Assembly (NCBI RefSeq): GCF_002939785.1
Contig: NZ_MDEC01000005.1
Span: 1 to 64,000, forward strand
Source of the DNA: Xanthomonas codiaei
GTDB taxonomy: Bacteria; Pseudomonadota; Gammaproteobacteria; Xanthomonadales; Xanthomonadaceae
Direction: 5' to 3'
DNA: 64,000 bases
Shown: piece by piece, positions 46,511 through 55,610 of the stretch
How positions within the stretch are numbered: position 1 is the stretch's first letter
How the letters are laid out: each line of letters begins with the position of its first letter
Made by a program: the position numbers and the translations under genes
Notes under the pieces: model-generated
Database searches by the model: none
The model's input: the letters and a program-made list of their open reading frames with translations, nothing else
What the model was told of the DNA's origin: nothing

Positions 46511-47884
46511 TTACTGCAGCGAGCCACTGCCCTGCAGTCTGGATTCGGCATCCTGCGACAGCAGGCGGTTGACGTCCTGCAGGTCGGTGATGTCCAGCTT
46601 GCCGATGGCCTGGCCCAACAACAGCCGGTTCTGCAGGAAGGTGTAGCGCGACTGCGCGTAGTTCAACTGCGCCTGGAACAGCGTGCGCTGGTTCTGCACC
46701 ACGTCCAGCACCGTGCGGGTACCGACTTCCAGGCCGACCTGCGATGCATCATAGGCTGCCTGCGCGGAGACGACGGCCAGGCGGCGCGCTTCCACTTCGC
46801 TGATGCCCGCGACCACGGTCTGGTAGGCATTGCGCGTATTGCGGTCCAGTGCGCGCTTCTGCTGTTCGTAGGTGTCCTGCTGGATATCGCGACGCGACAG
46901 CGCCTGGCGCACGGCCGATTGCGTGGCGCCGCCAGCGAAGATCGGGATCGACACGCTGATGCCGACGGAGTCGGTATCGATGTCTCGGCCCTGGGTGGTG
47001 AACACGCCGCTTTCGGCCGCACCGGTACCCCAGCTGTTGCTACGGCCGATGCTGCCGGTCAGGTTGACCGTGGGCAGGTGACCGGCACGCGCGGCATTGA
47101 CCTGCGCCTCCGCTGCGCTGACCTGCAATTGCTGCGCCTTCAGTGCAGGATTGTCGGCGATGGCGGTTGAAACCAGCTGATCGACATTGCTGTAAGCGGC
47201 CGGTACTTCCGGGCGGAAATCTTCCGGCAGCGCACGCAGGCCCACCACCGGCTGACCGGTGAGTTCGGTCAGCGCCTGGTAGTAATCCTTCAGGGTGTTG
47301 CGCGCGTTGATGGTATCGGCGCGCGCCTGGTCGTACTGGGCGCGGGCTTCGTGCACATCGGTAATTGGCGCCAGCCCCACTTCCAGTCGCTTGTCGGCGT
47401 AGTCGAACTGCTTCTTCGCCGCTGCTTCGTTGGTTTCTGCCGCAGCCAGCGACTCGATACCGACCAACACCTGGAAGTACGCCGCAGAGGTGCGGGTAAT
47501 CAGGTCGTTGTTGGCCGACGCCAGGGTGAAGTCTGCCGCCTTGGCCACTTCGCGTTGCGCACGCAAGGTGGCGAACTGCGACCAGTTGAAGATCGTCTGC
47601 GAGCCCTGGACCTGGGTGGACCGCGAGGAGGTGGTGATACGGCCATCCTGGCCTTCGATTTCGCGGTGCGACTTGCTGTAGTCGTAGGCACCGTTGATCT
47701 GCGGCAGCAACGCCGCACGCGCCTGTACCTCACCTTCCCGATTCACCAGCCGCGTGGACTCGGCCACGGCCAGTTGCGGATCGCCGTTGCGGGCCATTTC
47801 GTAGACCTGCAGCAGATCGGTGGCATGCGCAGCCATCGGTGACAGGACGGCGGCCAGGGCCAGGGCGAGGGATCGGCGGATCAT
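46511..47884 (-). CDS. tolC: TolC-family outer-membrane efflux/secretion channel
   Basis: A 457-residue outer-membrane factor that forms the exit duct for type I secretion and RND/MFS/ABC efflux pumps. The signal peptide (MIRRSLALALAAVLSPMAAHA) is followed by two structurally repeated halves with long heptad-rich helices and OMF-typical elements such as RPEVPAAYSNVDQLV and LRAGHLPTVNLTGS-like segments. ATG 47884 has AAGGAAG upstream. It lies 20 bp downstream of pcm; a pcm-tolC operon is known in the relative Stenotrophomonas. As the general TolC it could also serve export of the RTX protein at the window's left edge. Confidence 0.95.
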   Translation of the reverse strand: MIRRSLALALAAVLSPMAAHATDLLQVYEMARNGDPQLAVAESTRLVNREGEVQARAALLPQINGAYDYSKSHREIEGQDGRITTSSRSTQVQGSQTIFNWSQFATLRAQREVAKAADFTLASANNDLITRTSAAYFQVLVGIESLAAAETNEAAAKKQFDYADKRLEVGLAPITDVHEARAQYDQARADTINARNTLKDYYQALTELTGQPVVGLRALPEDFRPEVPAAYSNVDQLVSTAIADNPALKAQQLQVSAAEAQVNAARAGHLPTVNLTGSIGRSNSWGTGAAESGVFTTQGRDIDTDSVGISVSIPIFAGGATQSAVRQALSRRDIQQDTYEQQKRALDRNTRNAYQTVVAGISEVEARRLAVVSAQAAYDASQVGLEVGTRTVLDVVQNQRTLFQAQLNYAQSRYTFLQNRLLLGQAIGKLDITDLQDVNRLLSQDAESRLQGSGSLQ

Positions 47885-47904
47885 CGGGGGAGCTTCCTTG
47901 GGAA

Positions 47905-48561
47905 TCAGAATTGGAATCGGGGCGTCGGTGCGGCGCCCTGGAGATAGGCGAGGTCGGTTTCGAACAACGATTCGATGCGCGGGGCGTTGACCTCGCCACG
48001 CACCAGGACCGCTTCCATCACCGGATCGTGACCGCGGACGACGAACAGCCGGCCGTTCGGGCGCAGCCACTGCAGCCACTGGGCAGGCAGCGTATCGACC
48101 GCGCCGGTCACGCAGATGGCGTCGAAGCGGCGCTCGCTCTGCCAACCGAACACATCGGCAGTTTCGATGCGCACGTTGCTGCCGAGGCCGGCATTGTCGA
48201 GATTGGTGCGTGCCGCAGCGGCCAGCGCCGGATCGATCTCCAGGCTGACCACTTCACGGGCCAGCGCGGCCAGGCAGGCGGTGGAAAAGCCGCTGCCGGT
48301 ACCGACTTCCAGCACGTCCTCGCCCGGCTGCAGGTCCAGCGCCTGCAACATGCGGCCTTCGATCACCGGCTTCATCATCTTGTGGCCGGCCGACAGCGGG
48401 ATCTCCACATCGACGTAGGCCAGGGTCTTGTAGGCCTCGGGCACGAATGCTTCGCGCGGCAGGCGCGCTAGCACGTCGAGCACGCGCAGGTCCAGCACGT
48501 CCCACGGCCGGATCTGCTGTTCGACCATCTTTTCGCGGGCCTGGGTGAAATCGATCGTCAT
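47905..48561 (-). CDS. pcm: Protein-L-isoaspartate O-methyltransferase family protein
   Basis: A 218-residue SAM-dependent methyltransferase of the PCMT family, which repairs isoaspartyl residues in damaged proteins. The SAM-binding motif I is VLEVGTGSGFSTACLAAL, preceded by the family segment AYVDVEIPLSAGHKMMKPVIEGRML. Note that the common motif is PxGxGQTxSxP; here the corresponding stretch is IPLSAGHKMMKP, typical of the divergent tolC-linked group, so activity on isoaspartate is less certain. ATG 48561 is preferred over an upstream TTG. It is the first gene of the pcm-tolC unit. Confidence 0.85.
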   Translation of the reverse strand: MTIDFTQAREKMVEQQIRPWDVLDLRVLDVLARLPREAFVPEAYKTLAYVDVEIPLSAGHKMMKPVIEGRMLQALDLQPGEDVLEVGTGSGFSTACLAALAREVVSLEIDPALAAAARTNLDNAGLGSNVRIETADVFGWQSERRFDAICVTGAVDTLPAQWLQWLRPNGRLFVVRGHDPVMEAVLVRGEVNAPRIESLFETDLAYLQGAAPTPRFQF

Positions 48562-48689
48562 GGTGCGGTTATCCAACGCGGTGGGGCGAGCATTTTACCG
48601 GTGCACGGGGCAACTGGCGCATCTAGCATCGCCGCGCGCCGATCGCCGGCGCAGTGCCGGAAGTCACCGCCACCAAGGGCCGGGGGCAA

Positions 48690-49343
48690 TCAGCGTGGCG
48701 CATACGCCCTCAGGAAGAAGTCCACGCTGGACTCGATGTGCTCGTTGACCTGCGCGCGCGTGGGCTGGCCGTGCAGGCCGCACATCATCAAGGCATACAA
48801 CTCGCCCTTGAGCAGGCAGAAGAATTGCGAGGCCGCGCGCGGCAGATCGGCGATGTCCAGCTGGCCGTCGGCCACGCGCGCGGCCAGGAACGCTGCCAGT
48901 GCCTGCTGGGTCCGCTTGGGGCCGGCATCCCAGAACATTTCGCGCACATGCGCGTCGCCGGTGCCCGGCGCCATCATCATGCGGTGGGTGGAGATGGCCG
49001 ATTCGGTGCTGACCATGGCGAAGAACGCATGGGCGATCTCGATCAACTGGTCGCGCAGCGCGCCCTTGGGCGCATGGTCGAACAGGTCGTCCGGCATCAT
49101 CTCCTGGCACTGCGCACGGATCGCCTCGGAAAACAGGCTTTCCTTGTCGCCGAAGTGGCTGTAGACGGTGAGCTTGGAGACGCCAGCCAGCGCGGCGATC
49201 CCGTCCATGCTTACCCGGGCATAGCCCTGCTCCATGAACAGCGTACGGGCTGCCCCGAGAATGGCGGCGCGTTTCCCAAGATCCTTGGGACGACCCGGGC
49301 CGTTGCTCCTGGCCTTGGACTTGAGTGGGGGCGAGCTGGACAT
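48690..49343 (-). CDS. TetR-family transcriptional regulator
   Basis: A 217-residue regulator with an N-terminal TetR helix-turn-helix (about 22-68, ILGAARTLFMEQGYARVSMDGIAALAGVSKLTVYSHF) and a C-terminal ligand domain of the AefR/TetR_C type. It reads toward pcm-tolC, 128 bp upstream, and diverges from the propeller diguanylate cyclase. Likely targets are its own promoter and either neighbour. The start codon lies inside a 9-bp inverted repeat in the intergenic region. Confidence 0.9.
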   Translation of the reverse strand: MSSSPPLKSKARSNGPGRPKDLGKRAAILGAARTLFMEQGYARVSMDGIAALAGVSKLTVYSHFGDKESLFSEAIRAQCQEMMPDDLFDHAPKGALRDQLIEIAHAFFAMVSTESAISTHRMMMAPGTGDAHVREMFWDAGPKRTQQALAAFLAARVADGQLDIADLPRAASQFFCLLKGELYALMMCGLHGQPTRAQVNEHIESSVDFFLRAYAPR

Positions 49344-49398
49344 GCATTCAATACTAGACCATCGGGTTCTATATTTATACTCGGTGGGCTGAATGCAT
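49342..49398. promoter_or_regulatory. Inverted-repeat region at the tetR start
   Basis: The perfect 9-bp arms ATGCATTCA (49342-49350) and TGAATGCAT (49390-49398) flank an AT-rich stretch containing TATATTTATAC. Inside lies a weaker dyad, GACCATCGGGT (49357-49367) with ACTCGGTGGGC (49379-49389). This may be the autoregulatory operator/promoter of the TetR gene. The rest of the 329-bp gap to 49672 shows no clear feature. Confidence 0.45.
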
Positions 49399-49672
49399 CA
49401 GCGGCGCCAACGAACTCCATGCGGCGGTCTGGGACGGTCGCGGCCCACGCGGTGCGCCGGCGCCCCGGCGCACTCGCGGCCAGCGTGCCTGTGCTTGCGC
49501 AGGTCTGGACGCCGGTAATAGTGATTGCCTATCACTGTTTCTTCTGAATGCGAGCGGTGTCATGGTGCGCCCGGCAGCTGTGGGGGATGTACCTAGGGCG
49601 GCACAAAAGTCCCGATGCTAGATTGGCCCGGCGCCTGCCCGTGCATACCGGCAGGCAACTCCGAGGGCACGG

Positions 49673-52600
49673 ATGAGGGGAACCGGGAGCGTGGACAGGG
49701 TGGGAGAGCAGACGCAGGCATCCAGCCTCCGCGGCACAGGCGTGCTGCGGATGGCGTTTGCGTGGTTGTGGATCGTGGCGTGCTGCGGCCTGCTACCGGC
49801 CGCCGCGCAGCCGCTGCAGCACACCGCCTATCACACCGTCACGCGCTGGAACATGGACGACGGCCTGCCGCACAACCTGGTGCATGCGGTCGCCCAGGGC
49901 GAAGACGGCTCGATCTGGCTGGGCACCTGGGAAGGCGTGGCGCGGTTCAACGGCCGCGATTTCACCGTGTATGACCGCCAGAACACGCCGGGCGTGGAGC
50001 TGGGCGGCGTGTTCGTGGTGCTGCGCGACTGCGCGGGCGGCATGCTGTTCGGTACCGCCTTCGATGGGGTGTATCGCTACAAGGATGGCAACTGGCAGCA
50101 GTTGGGCGATGCCTCGGCGCGCCACCTGGCTGTCAGTGCCCTGTTGCGCCGGGCCGATGGCGCGCTGTGGGTGGGAACGCCGCAGACGCTGTACCGGATC
50201 GAGCCGGACGGGCGGCTGGTCGATGTCGGCCGCCAGTCCGGCCTGCCGCGCGCGCGCATCACTGCCTTGTCCGTCGACGACAGTGGCGATCTGTGGGTAG
50301 GCAGCGAAGCCGGGTTGTTCCTGCTGCCGCGTGCCGGTGGCCAGGCGGTCGTCTGGGGCGAGGCGCACGGCATGCGGAATGTGCCGGTGCGCCGGCTTGC
50401 CAGCGATCGCCGGGGCGGCTTGCTGGTCGCCGGCGACGACGGCGTGTGGTGGTGGAGCCGCGGCGGCGGGCTGCAACGGTTTCGTCAGGGGCAGCGGGTG
50501 GATGCCTTGTTGCTGGATCGGCGCGGGCATCTATGGATGAGCATGCCCAGCGGAACGCTGGTGGTGCACGGCGGCGCGGGCGTTCCCGACGAGCAGGTCT
50601 CGATCACCGGGGTGGCCAGCCCGGCATTGCTGGAAGATGCCGAAGGCCTGATCTGGGTCGGCAGCACGCATGGCCTGTTCCGCATCGCCGAAGGCGCCGC
50701 GCATGGCATCACCCAGGACGACGGGCTTGCCTCGGACTACGTGCGCACGGTGCTGCAGACCGGCGACGGCACCGTGTGGGTGGGGAGCGCGGTGGGCCTG
50801 GATCGCTGGCGCGACGGCCGGATCAGCCGCGTGTCGCTGTTGCCGGCCGAAGGCGGCCGGGTGCTGGAGCAGTCGGTGCTGTCGCTGGCCGATGCTGGCG
50901 ATGGAGGGGTCTGGGCCGGCACCTACAGCCAGGGCGTGCTGCGGCTGGATGCGCAGGGCAAGGTGGTGGCGCGCATCGGTGCGGGCGATGGGCTGCCCTC
51001 GCTGTCGGTGCGCGCGGTGCTGCCCGATGGCGAGGATCTGTGGATCGGCACCACCGGCGGGCTGGTACGCTGGCGCGGCGGCAAGGCCCGCCGCTACACC
51101 GCGGCCGATGGCGTGCCCGACGGCTCGGTGCAGGCGCTGTATCGCGATGCGCAGGGCATCGTGTGGATCGGTACCGACCGTGGCATGACCGGGCTGTCGC
51201 CGGGCGGCAGCACCCGTGCGTGGCTGGGCGAGCAGGACTTTCCCGGTCAGAACGCTTTCGACTTCTTGCGCGACGCGAACGGCGATCTGTGGATTGCCAG
51301 CGATCGCGGCCTGCTGCGTCTGCGCGGCGATCGCTTCCAGGTCTACGACCATCGTGTCGGGCTGCCGCGCGACAAGGTGTTTCGCGTGATCGACGACGGC
51401 CGCGGCTATCTGTGGCTGTCGAGCAATCATGGCGTGTTCCGCATCGCGCGCAGCGACTTCGACCAGATCGATGCCGGTACCCGCGAGCAATTGAGCGTGG
51501 AGGTGGTGGATCGCAGCGACGGCATGCCCAGCAACCAGGGCAACGGCAGCAGCGCGCCGGCCGGCTGGCTGACGCTGTCCGGGCAGTTGCTGTTCCCCAC
51601 CTCGGCCGGTCTTGGGGTGATCGATCCGGCGCGGGTCGGAACCTTGCAAGGCCATCGCGTGCCGATCGTGTTCGAACGCCTGCTGGTCGATGGCATGGTG
51701 CAGCCGCTGAGCGGCCCGCACCGGCTGGGCGCGGAAACCCGGCGTATCGCCATCGGCTATGCGGGCCTGAATTTCCGCGGGCCGGACAAGGTGCGTTACC
51801 GCTATCGGCTGGAGGGCTTCGACCCGGATTGGGTGGACGCCGACAACGCCACCGAAGCGGTGTACACCAACCTGCCGCCGGGCCGCTTCCGCTTCCGGGT
51901 GCAGGCGATGTCGTTGCCGGTGGACTGGCGGCAGACCGACTTGCTCGGCGAATCGAGCCTGGTCATCACGCTGGCACCGCCGTGGTGGCGCCGTCGCGAG
52001 GTGATCGCGGTGGGCGTGCTTGCGCTGGGCAGCCTGATCTACGGCTTCTATCTCTGGCGCACGGCCAGCTACCGGCGTCGTCAGCGCGAGCTCAATACCG
52101 TGATCGACCGGCGCACCCGCGAACTGAGCGACAAGAATGTCGCCCTGCAGCAGGCCAGCCAGGAACGCGAAGCGTTGATGCGCCAGCTCGAATACCGCGC
52201 CAGCCACGACGTGTTGACCGCGCTGCCGAACCGGCGCGAAGCCGAGCGCGTGCTGCAGCAGTGGTTCCAGCAGGCGCGCAGCGGCGGCGCCACGCTGGCG
52301 CTGGCATTGATGGATATCGATCACTTCAAGCGCATCAACGACGAGTACGGCCACGACGTGGGCGATGCGGTGCTCAGCGCGCTGGGCGAGGTGTTGAGCG
52401 AGCAGGATCAGGCGCAGTGCTTTGCTGCGCGCCATGGTGGCGAAGAGTTCCTGCTGGCCGCCACCGGGCTGGATGCGGCGCAGGCACGCGCGCTGTTCGA
52501 GCAGATGCGGCAGCGATTGGCGGCGATCGAGGTGCAGGCCCAGGGCAGTGTGGTGCGGTGTACCGCCAGCATGGGCATGGCGATGAGCGACGAAGCGCCC

Positions 52601-52684
52601 ACCCGGCGCGAATTGCTCGCCTTGGCAGACCGCCGCCTCTACCAGGCCAAGCGGCAGGGGCGCGATCGGTTGGTGGGGCCGTGA
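49673..52684 (+). CDS. Two-component-propeller diguanylate cyclase (Y_Y_Y + GGDEF)
   Basis: A 1003-residue membrane sensor making cyclic di-GMP. A hydrophobic signal/anchor (about 27-46) precedes two periplasmic seven-bladed beta-propellers of Reg_prop repeats (about 55-660; blades with DGSIWLGT, GDLWVGSEAGL, EGLIWVGSTHGL). A Y_Y_Y domain follows (about 670-770, YRYRLEGFDPDWVDA), then one TM segment (about 780-800), a coiled coil and the GGDEF domain. The active-site motif is GGEEF at 922-926, with DIDHFKRINDEYGHDVGD upstream, so catalysis is expected. An RxxD inhibitory site was not evident. ATG 49673 has GAGGG upstream; ATG 49751, right before the anchor, is an alternative. The ligand is unknown; propeller sensors often respond to polysaccharide fragments. 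Confidence 0.9.
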   Translation: MRGTGSVDRVGEQTQASSLRGTGVLRMAFAWLWIVACCGLLPAAAQPLQHTAYHTVTRWNMDDGLPHNLVHAVAQGEDGSIWLGTWEGVARFNGRDFTVYDRQNTPGVELGGVFVVLRDCAGGMLFGTAFDGVYRYKDGNWQQLGDASARHLAVSALLRRADGALWVGTPQTLYRIEPDGRLVDVGRQSGLPRARITALSVDDSGDLWVGSEAGLFLLPRAGGQAVVWGEAHGMRNVPVRRLASDRRGGLLVAGDDGVWWWSRGGGLQRFRQGQRVDALLLDRRGHLWMSMPSGTLVVHGGAGVPDEQVSITGVASPALLEDAEGLIWVGSTHGLFRIAEGAAHGITQDDGLASDYVRTVLQTGDGTVWVGSAVGLDRWRDGRISRVSLLPAEGGRVLEQSVLSLADAGDGGVWAGTYSQGVLRLDAQGKVVARIGAGDGLPSLSVRAVLPDGEDLWIGTTGGLVRWRGGKARRYTAADGVPDGSVQALYRDAQGIVWIGTDRGMTGLSPGGSTRAWLGEQDFPGQNAFDFLRDANGDLWIASDRGLLRLRGDRFQVYDHRVGLPRDKVFRVIDDGRGYLWLSSNHGVFRIARSDFDQIDAGTREQLSVEVVDRSDGMPSNQGNGSSAPAGWLTLSGQLLFPTSAGLGVIDPARVGTLQGHRVPIVFERLLVDGMVQPLSGPHRLGAETRRIAIGYAGLNFRGPDKVRYRYRLEGFDPDWVDADNATEAVYTNLPPGRFRFRVQAMSLPVDWRQTDLLGESSLVITLAPPWWRRREVIAVGVLALGSLIYGFYLWRTASYRRRQRELNTVIDRRTRELSDKNVALQQASQEREALMRQLEYRASHDVLTALPNRREAERVLQQWFQQARSGGATLALALMDIDHFKRINDEYGHDVGDAVLSALGEVLSEQDQAQCFAARHGGEEFLLAATGLDAAQARALFEQMRQRLAAIEVQAQGSVVRCTASMGMAMSDEAPTRRELLALADRRLYQAKRQGRDRLVGP

Positions 52685-53098
52685 TGTGCGACGACGCGTT
52701 GGTGCGATCAAGGCGCGATAGGTAACGCAGTTGCGCGTTTCAAGCGCGTGGTGCGCATCCAATCGTGGAGCGCAGGTGCTTATGCTGCTGATCGGGGTTT
52801 CTGCTTGCCTACCTTGCAATGCCTGGGCTGCACGCAGCGATCAACCAGAGGGATTTTCGCCGTAGCCCGGAGAAAGGCGGGCGCTACAGGTTGTTGCCAC
52901 TGCCTGACAGGCTCTGTTGCCGGTTCGGCGTGATTCCGCTCGGCGCCGGCACGCTTTTCCGGCACGGCGCGCCAAGCGTTCTGGCATGCATGGCCTTTGC
53001 CGTCTTGCAGGGGACTTGCGTGCGGTGGTGCCGAAAGACAGGGCTCCTGCCAGGCAACGGCGGAGTTGCAGAACGCGCGTGAGATTGTCTTGGATGTT
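52685..53098. other. Non-coding gap between diguanylate cyclase and LysR genes
   Basis: 414 bp between convergent genes. One imperfect hairpin at 52862-52887 (GTAGCCCG / CGGGCGCTAC) resembles a small palindromic intergenic element. I see no gene, terminator with T-run, or repeat shared with the rest of the window. Confidence 0.4.
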
Positions 53099-53977
53099 CT
53101 AGGGCTGTGCTTGCTGCGCATGCAGCAACGCAACGAATGCCTGCGCGGCACGCGACAAGGTGCGCCCGCCATGCGTCACGCAGCCCAGCTCGCGCGATAG
53201 CGCCACATCGGCCAGCGGCAGCGCCACGATCTGATGGTCGATCATGCGCTCGGGCAGCACGCTCCAGGCCAGCCCCACCGACACCAGCATCTTGATCGTC
53301 TCCAGGTAGTTGGTGGTCATGCGCAGCTGCGGCACCAGGCCGCGCCCGGCGAACAGCCCGGCCACGATGCGGTGGGTGAAGGTGCCCGGGTCCGGCAGCA
53401 CCGCCGGATGCGCCACCACATCCTCCAGCGCCACCTCGCGCAGCGCCGCCAACGGGTGATCGGGCGCCACCACCAACTGCAGGCGGTCGTGCCAGATCGG
53501 CTGCGCGCGCAGCGGCGCACGCGTCTGCGGTGCCAGCGTGGTCACCGCCAGTTCCACCTCGCCACGCAGCACCGCCGCGTAGGCCAGTTCCGAATCCAGG
53601 AATTGGATCTCCAGCGCCGCCTGCGGGTGCTGCGTGGCGAAGTTGCGTAGCAATGCAGGAAGCCGATGCAGGCCGACATGGTGGCTGGTGGCTAGGCTGA
53701 GCCGTCCGCCGACCGCCGCGCCCAGGTGTTCCAATACGCGGCGGGTGTCTTCCAGTTCGGCAAGGATGCGTTGGGCGCGGGGCAACAAGGCCTGCCCGGC
53801 CTCGGTCAGCACCACCTGGCGGCCCAGGCGATCGAACAGCCGCGCAGACAATTGCCCCTCCAGCAAGGCGATGCGTTTGCTCACCGCCGGCTGGGTCAGA
53901 TGCAAGGCCTCGCCGGCCGCAGAAAAGCTGCCGCTCTCGGCAATGGCCACGAAAGCACTGAGACTGGCCAGATCCAT
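53099..53977 (-). CDS. LysR-family regulator divergent from leuCDB
   Basis: A 292-residue LysR regulator with an N-terminal winged helix (LASLSAFVAIAESGSFSAA, HLTQPAVSKRIALLEGQL) and an effector-binding domain (RLSLATSHHVGLHRLPALL). Its start lies 126 bp from the leuC start on the other strand. A near-perfect inverted repeat lies between them. The divergent layout suggests that it controls the leucine operon, perhaps with isopropylmalate or leucine as effector; that is inference from context. Confidence 0.88.
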   Translation of the reverse strand: MDLASLSAFVAIAESGSFSAAGEALHLTQPAVSKRIALLEGQLSARLFDRLGRQVVLTEAGQALLPRAQRILAELEDTRRVLEHLGAAVGGRLSLATSHHVGLHRLPALLRNFATQHPQAALEIQFLDSELAYAAVLRGEVELAVTTLAPQTRAPLRAQPIWHDRLQLVVAPDHPLAALREVALEDVVAHPAVLPDPGTFTHRIVAGLFAGRGLVPQLRMTTNYLETIKMLVSVGLAWSVLPERMIDHQIVALPLADVALSRELGCVTHGGRTLSRAAQAFVALLHAQQAQP

Positions 53978-53990
53978 TGCTATTCCTGAA

Positions 53991-54018
53991 ATTCATTTGT
54001 TGAATAAACAATATGAAT
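53991..54018. promoter_or_regulatory. LysR-type inverted repeat in the lysR-leuC region
   Basis: ATTCATTTGTT (53991-54001) and AACAATATGAAT (54007-54018) form an inverted repeat of 11-12 bp arms, with one unpaired base, around GAATA. It lies 14 bp before the lysR start and about 85 bp before leuC, in an AT-rich patch that is unusual for this genome. It is a good candidate LysR binding site and overlaps the probable lysR promoter. Confidence 0.6.
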
Positions 54019-54103
54019 TTGCGTTATCCACGGCAAGTTCCTAGCATCGAATGCAGCCAGGTGGGCACGCCCACCATCCGCCACCCGCTTCCGGATCGCC
54101 GCA

Positions 54104-55552
54104 ATGACCGCCAAGACGCTGTACGACAAATTGTGGGAAATGCACGAGGTCGCCCGCCGAGACGACGGCTCTTCGCTGATCTATATCGACCGCCACATCC
54201 TGCATGAAGTGACCTCGCCGCAAGCCTTTGAGGGCCTGCGCCTGGCCGGGCGCAAGCCGTGGCGTATCGACGCCAATATCGCCACCCCCGACCACAACGT
54301 GCCCACCACCCGTGCCGAACGGCAGGGCGGCCTGGAGTCGATCTCCGACGAAGTCTCGCGCCTGCAGGTGCAGACCCTGGACGAGAACTGCGACGATTTC
54401 GGCATCCTCGAGTTCAAGATGAACGACACCCGCCAGGGCATCGTGCACGTGGTCGGCCCCGAGCAGGGCGCCACGCTGCCCGGCATGACGGTGGTCTGCG
54501 GCGATTCGCACACCTCCACGCACGGCGCATTCGGCGCGCTGGCGCACGGCATCGGCACCTCCGAGGTCGAGCACGTGCTTGCCACGCAATGCCTGATCGC
54601 CAAGAAGATGAAGAACCTGCAGGTACGTGTCGAAGGCACGTTGCCGTTCGGCGTGACTGCCAAGGACATCGTGCTGGCGGTGATCGGCAAGATCGGTACC
54701 GCCGGCGGCAACGGCCACGCGCTGGAATTTGCCGGCAGCGCCATCGCCGACCTGTCGATGGAAGGGCGCATGACCATCTGCAATATGTCCATCGAGGCCG
54801 GTGCGCGCGTGGGCATGGTGGCGGTGGACGAAAAGACCATTGCCTATGTGCAGGGCCGCCCGTTCGCGCCCAGGGGTGCGGACTGGGAGGCGGCGGTCGC
54901 GTTGTGGCGCACGCTGGTCTCCGATCCGGGCGCGCACTTCGATACGGTGGTGGAACTACGTGCCGAAGACATCAAGCCCCAGGTCAGCTGGGGCACCTCG
55001 CCGGAGATGGTGCTGGCGGTGGACCAGCGCGTGCCGGACCCGGCCGTCGAGCAGGACCCGACCCGGCGCGACTCGATCGAACGCGCGCTGAAATACATGG
55101 GCCTGAAGGCCAACCAGCCGATCACCGACATCCGTCTGGACCGCGTGTTCATCGGCTCGTGCACCAACTCGCGCATCGAAGACCTGCGCGCGGCCGCGGC
55201 GGTGGCCAAGGGCCGCAAGGTGGCCGCCACCATCAAGCAGGCGCTGGTGGTCCCCGGCTCGGGTCTGGTCAAGGCGCAGGCCGAAGCCGAGGGCCTGGAT
55301 CGGATCTTCCTGGATGCCGGTTTCGAATGGCGCGAGCCAGGCTGCTCGATGTGCCTGGCCATGAACCCGGACAAGCTGGGCAGCGGCGAACATTGCGCCT
55401 CCACCTCCAACCGCAATTTCGAAGGTCGCCAGGGCGCCGGTGGCCGCACCCACCTGGTCAGCCCGGCGATGGCGGCAGCAGCGGCGGTGAGCGGGCATTT
55501 TGTCGATGTGCGTGAACTCGGAGATTCGGGAGTCGGGATTCGGGATTCGTAG
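54104..55552 (+). CDS. leuC: 3-isopropylmalate dehydratase large subunit
   Basis: The 482-residue catalytic subunit of isopropylmalate isomerase in leucine synthesis. It begins [14 protein letters not shown]. The [4Fe-4S] ligands are C353 (GSCTNS), C414 and C417 (GCSMC). Other aconitase-family blocks, [30 protein letters not shown] and TPDHNVPT, are intact. The natural domain ends near FVDVRE at residue 471; the last ten residues ([10 protein letters not shown]) are encoded by a heptad repeat element that continues into the spacer. It is followed by leuD after 58 bp. Confidence 0.97.
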   Translation: MTAKTLYDKLWEMHEVARRDDGSSLIYIDRHILHEVTSPQAFEGLRLAGRKPWRIDANIATPDHNVPTTRAERQGGLESISDEVSRLQVQTLDENCDDFGILEFKMNDTRQGIVHVVGPEQGATLPGMTVVCGDSHTSTHGAFGALAHGIGTSEVEHVLATQCLIAKKMKNLQVRVEGTLPFGVTAKDIVLAVIGKIGTAGGNGHALEFAGSAIADLSMEGRMTICNMSIEAGARVGMVAVDEKTIAYVQGRPFAPRGADWEAAVALWRTLVSDPGAHFDTVVELRAEDIKPQVSWGTSPEMVLAVDQRVPDPAVEQDPTRRDSIERALKYMGLKANQPITDIRLDRVFIGSCTNSRIEDLRAAAAVAKGRKVAATIKQALVVPGSGLVKAQAEAEGLDRIFLDAGFEWREPGCSMCLAMNPDKLGSGEHCASTSNRNFEGRQGAGGRTHLVSPAMAAAAAVSGHFVDVRELGDSGVGIRDS

Positions 55553-55603
55553 AGCGCTCCGCGATTCCCAGCCTTTTCGAATCCCCAATCCCAAATCCCG
55601 GCC
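55520..55603. repeat. Heptad inverted-repeat element across the leuC-leuD junction
   Basis: The forward arm (about 55520-55550, GGAGTCGGGATTCGGGATTCG) lies in the end of leuC and provides its stop codon context. The reverse arm (about 55578-55602, CGAATCCCCAATCCCAAATCCC) ends 8 bp before leuD. Together they can form a stable stem-loop in the leuCD mRNA, and the usual ribosome-binding site is hard to recognise. It belongs to the same family as elements at 18.2, 18.4 and 21.4 kb. Confidence 0.8.
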
Positions 55604-55610
55604 TCTCTCA

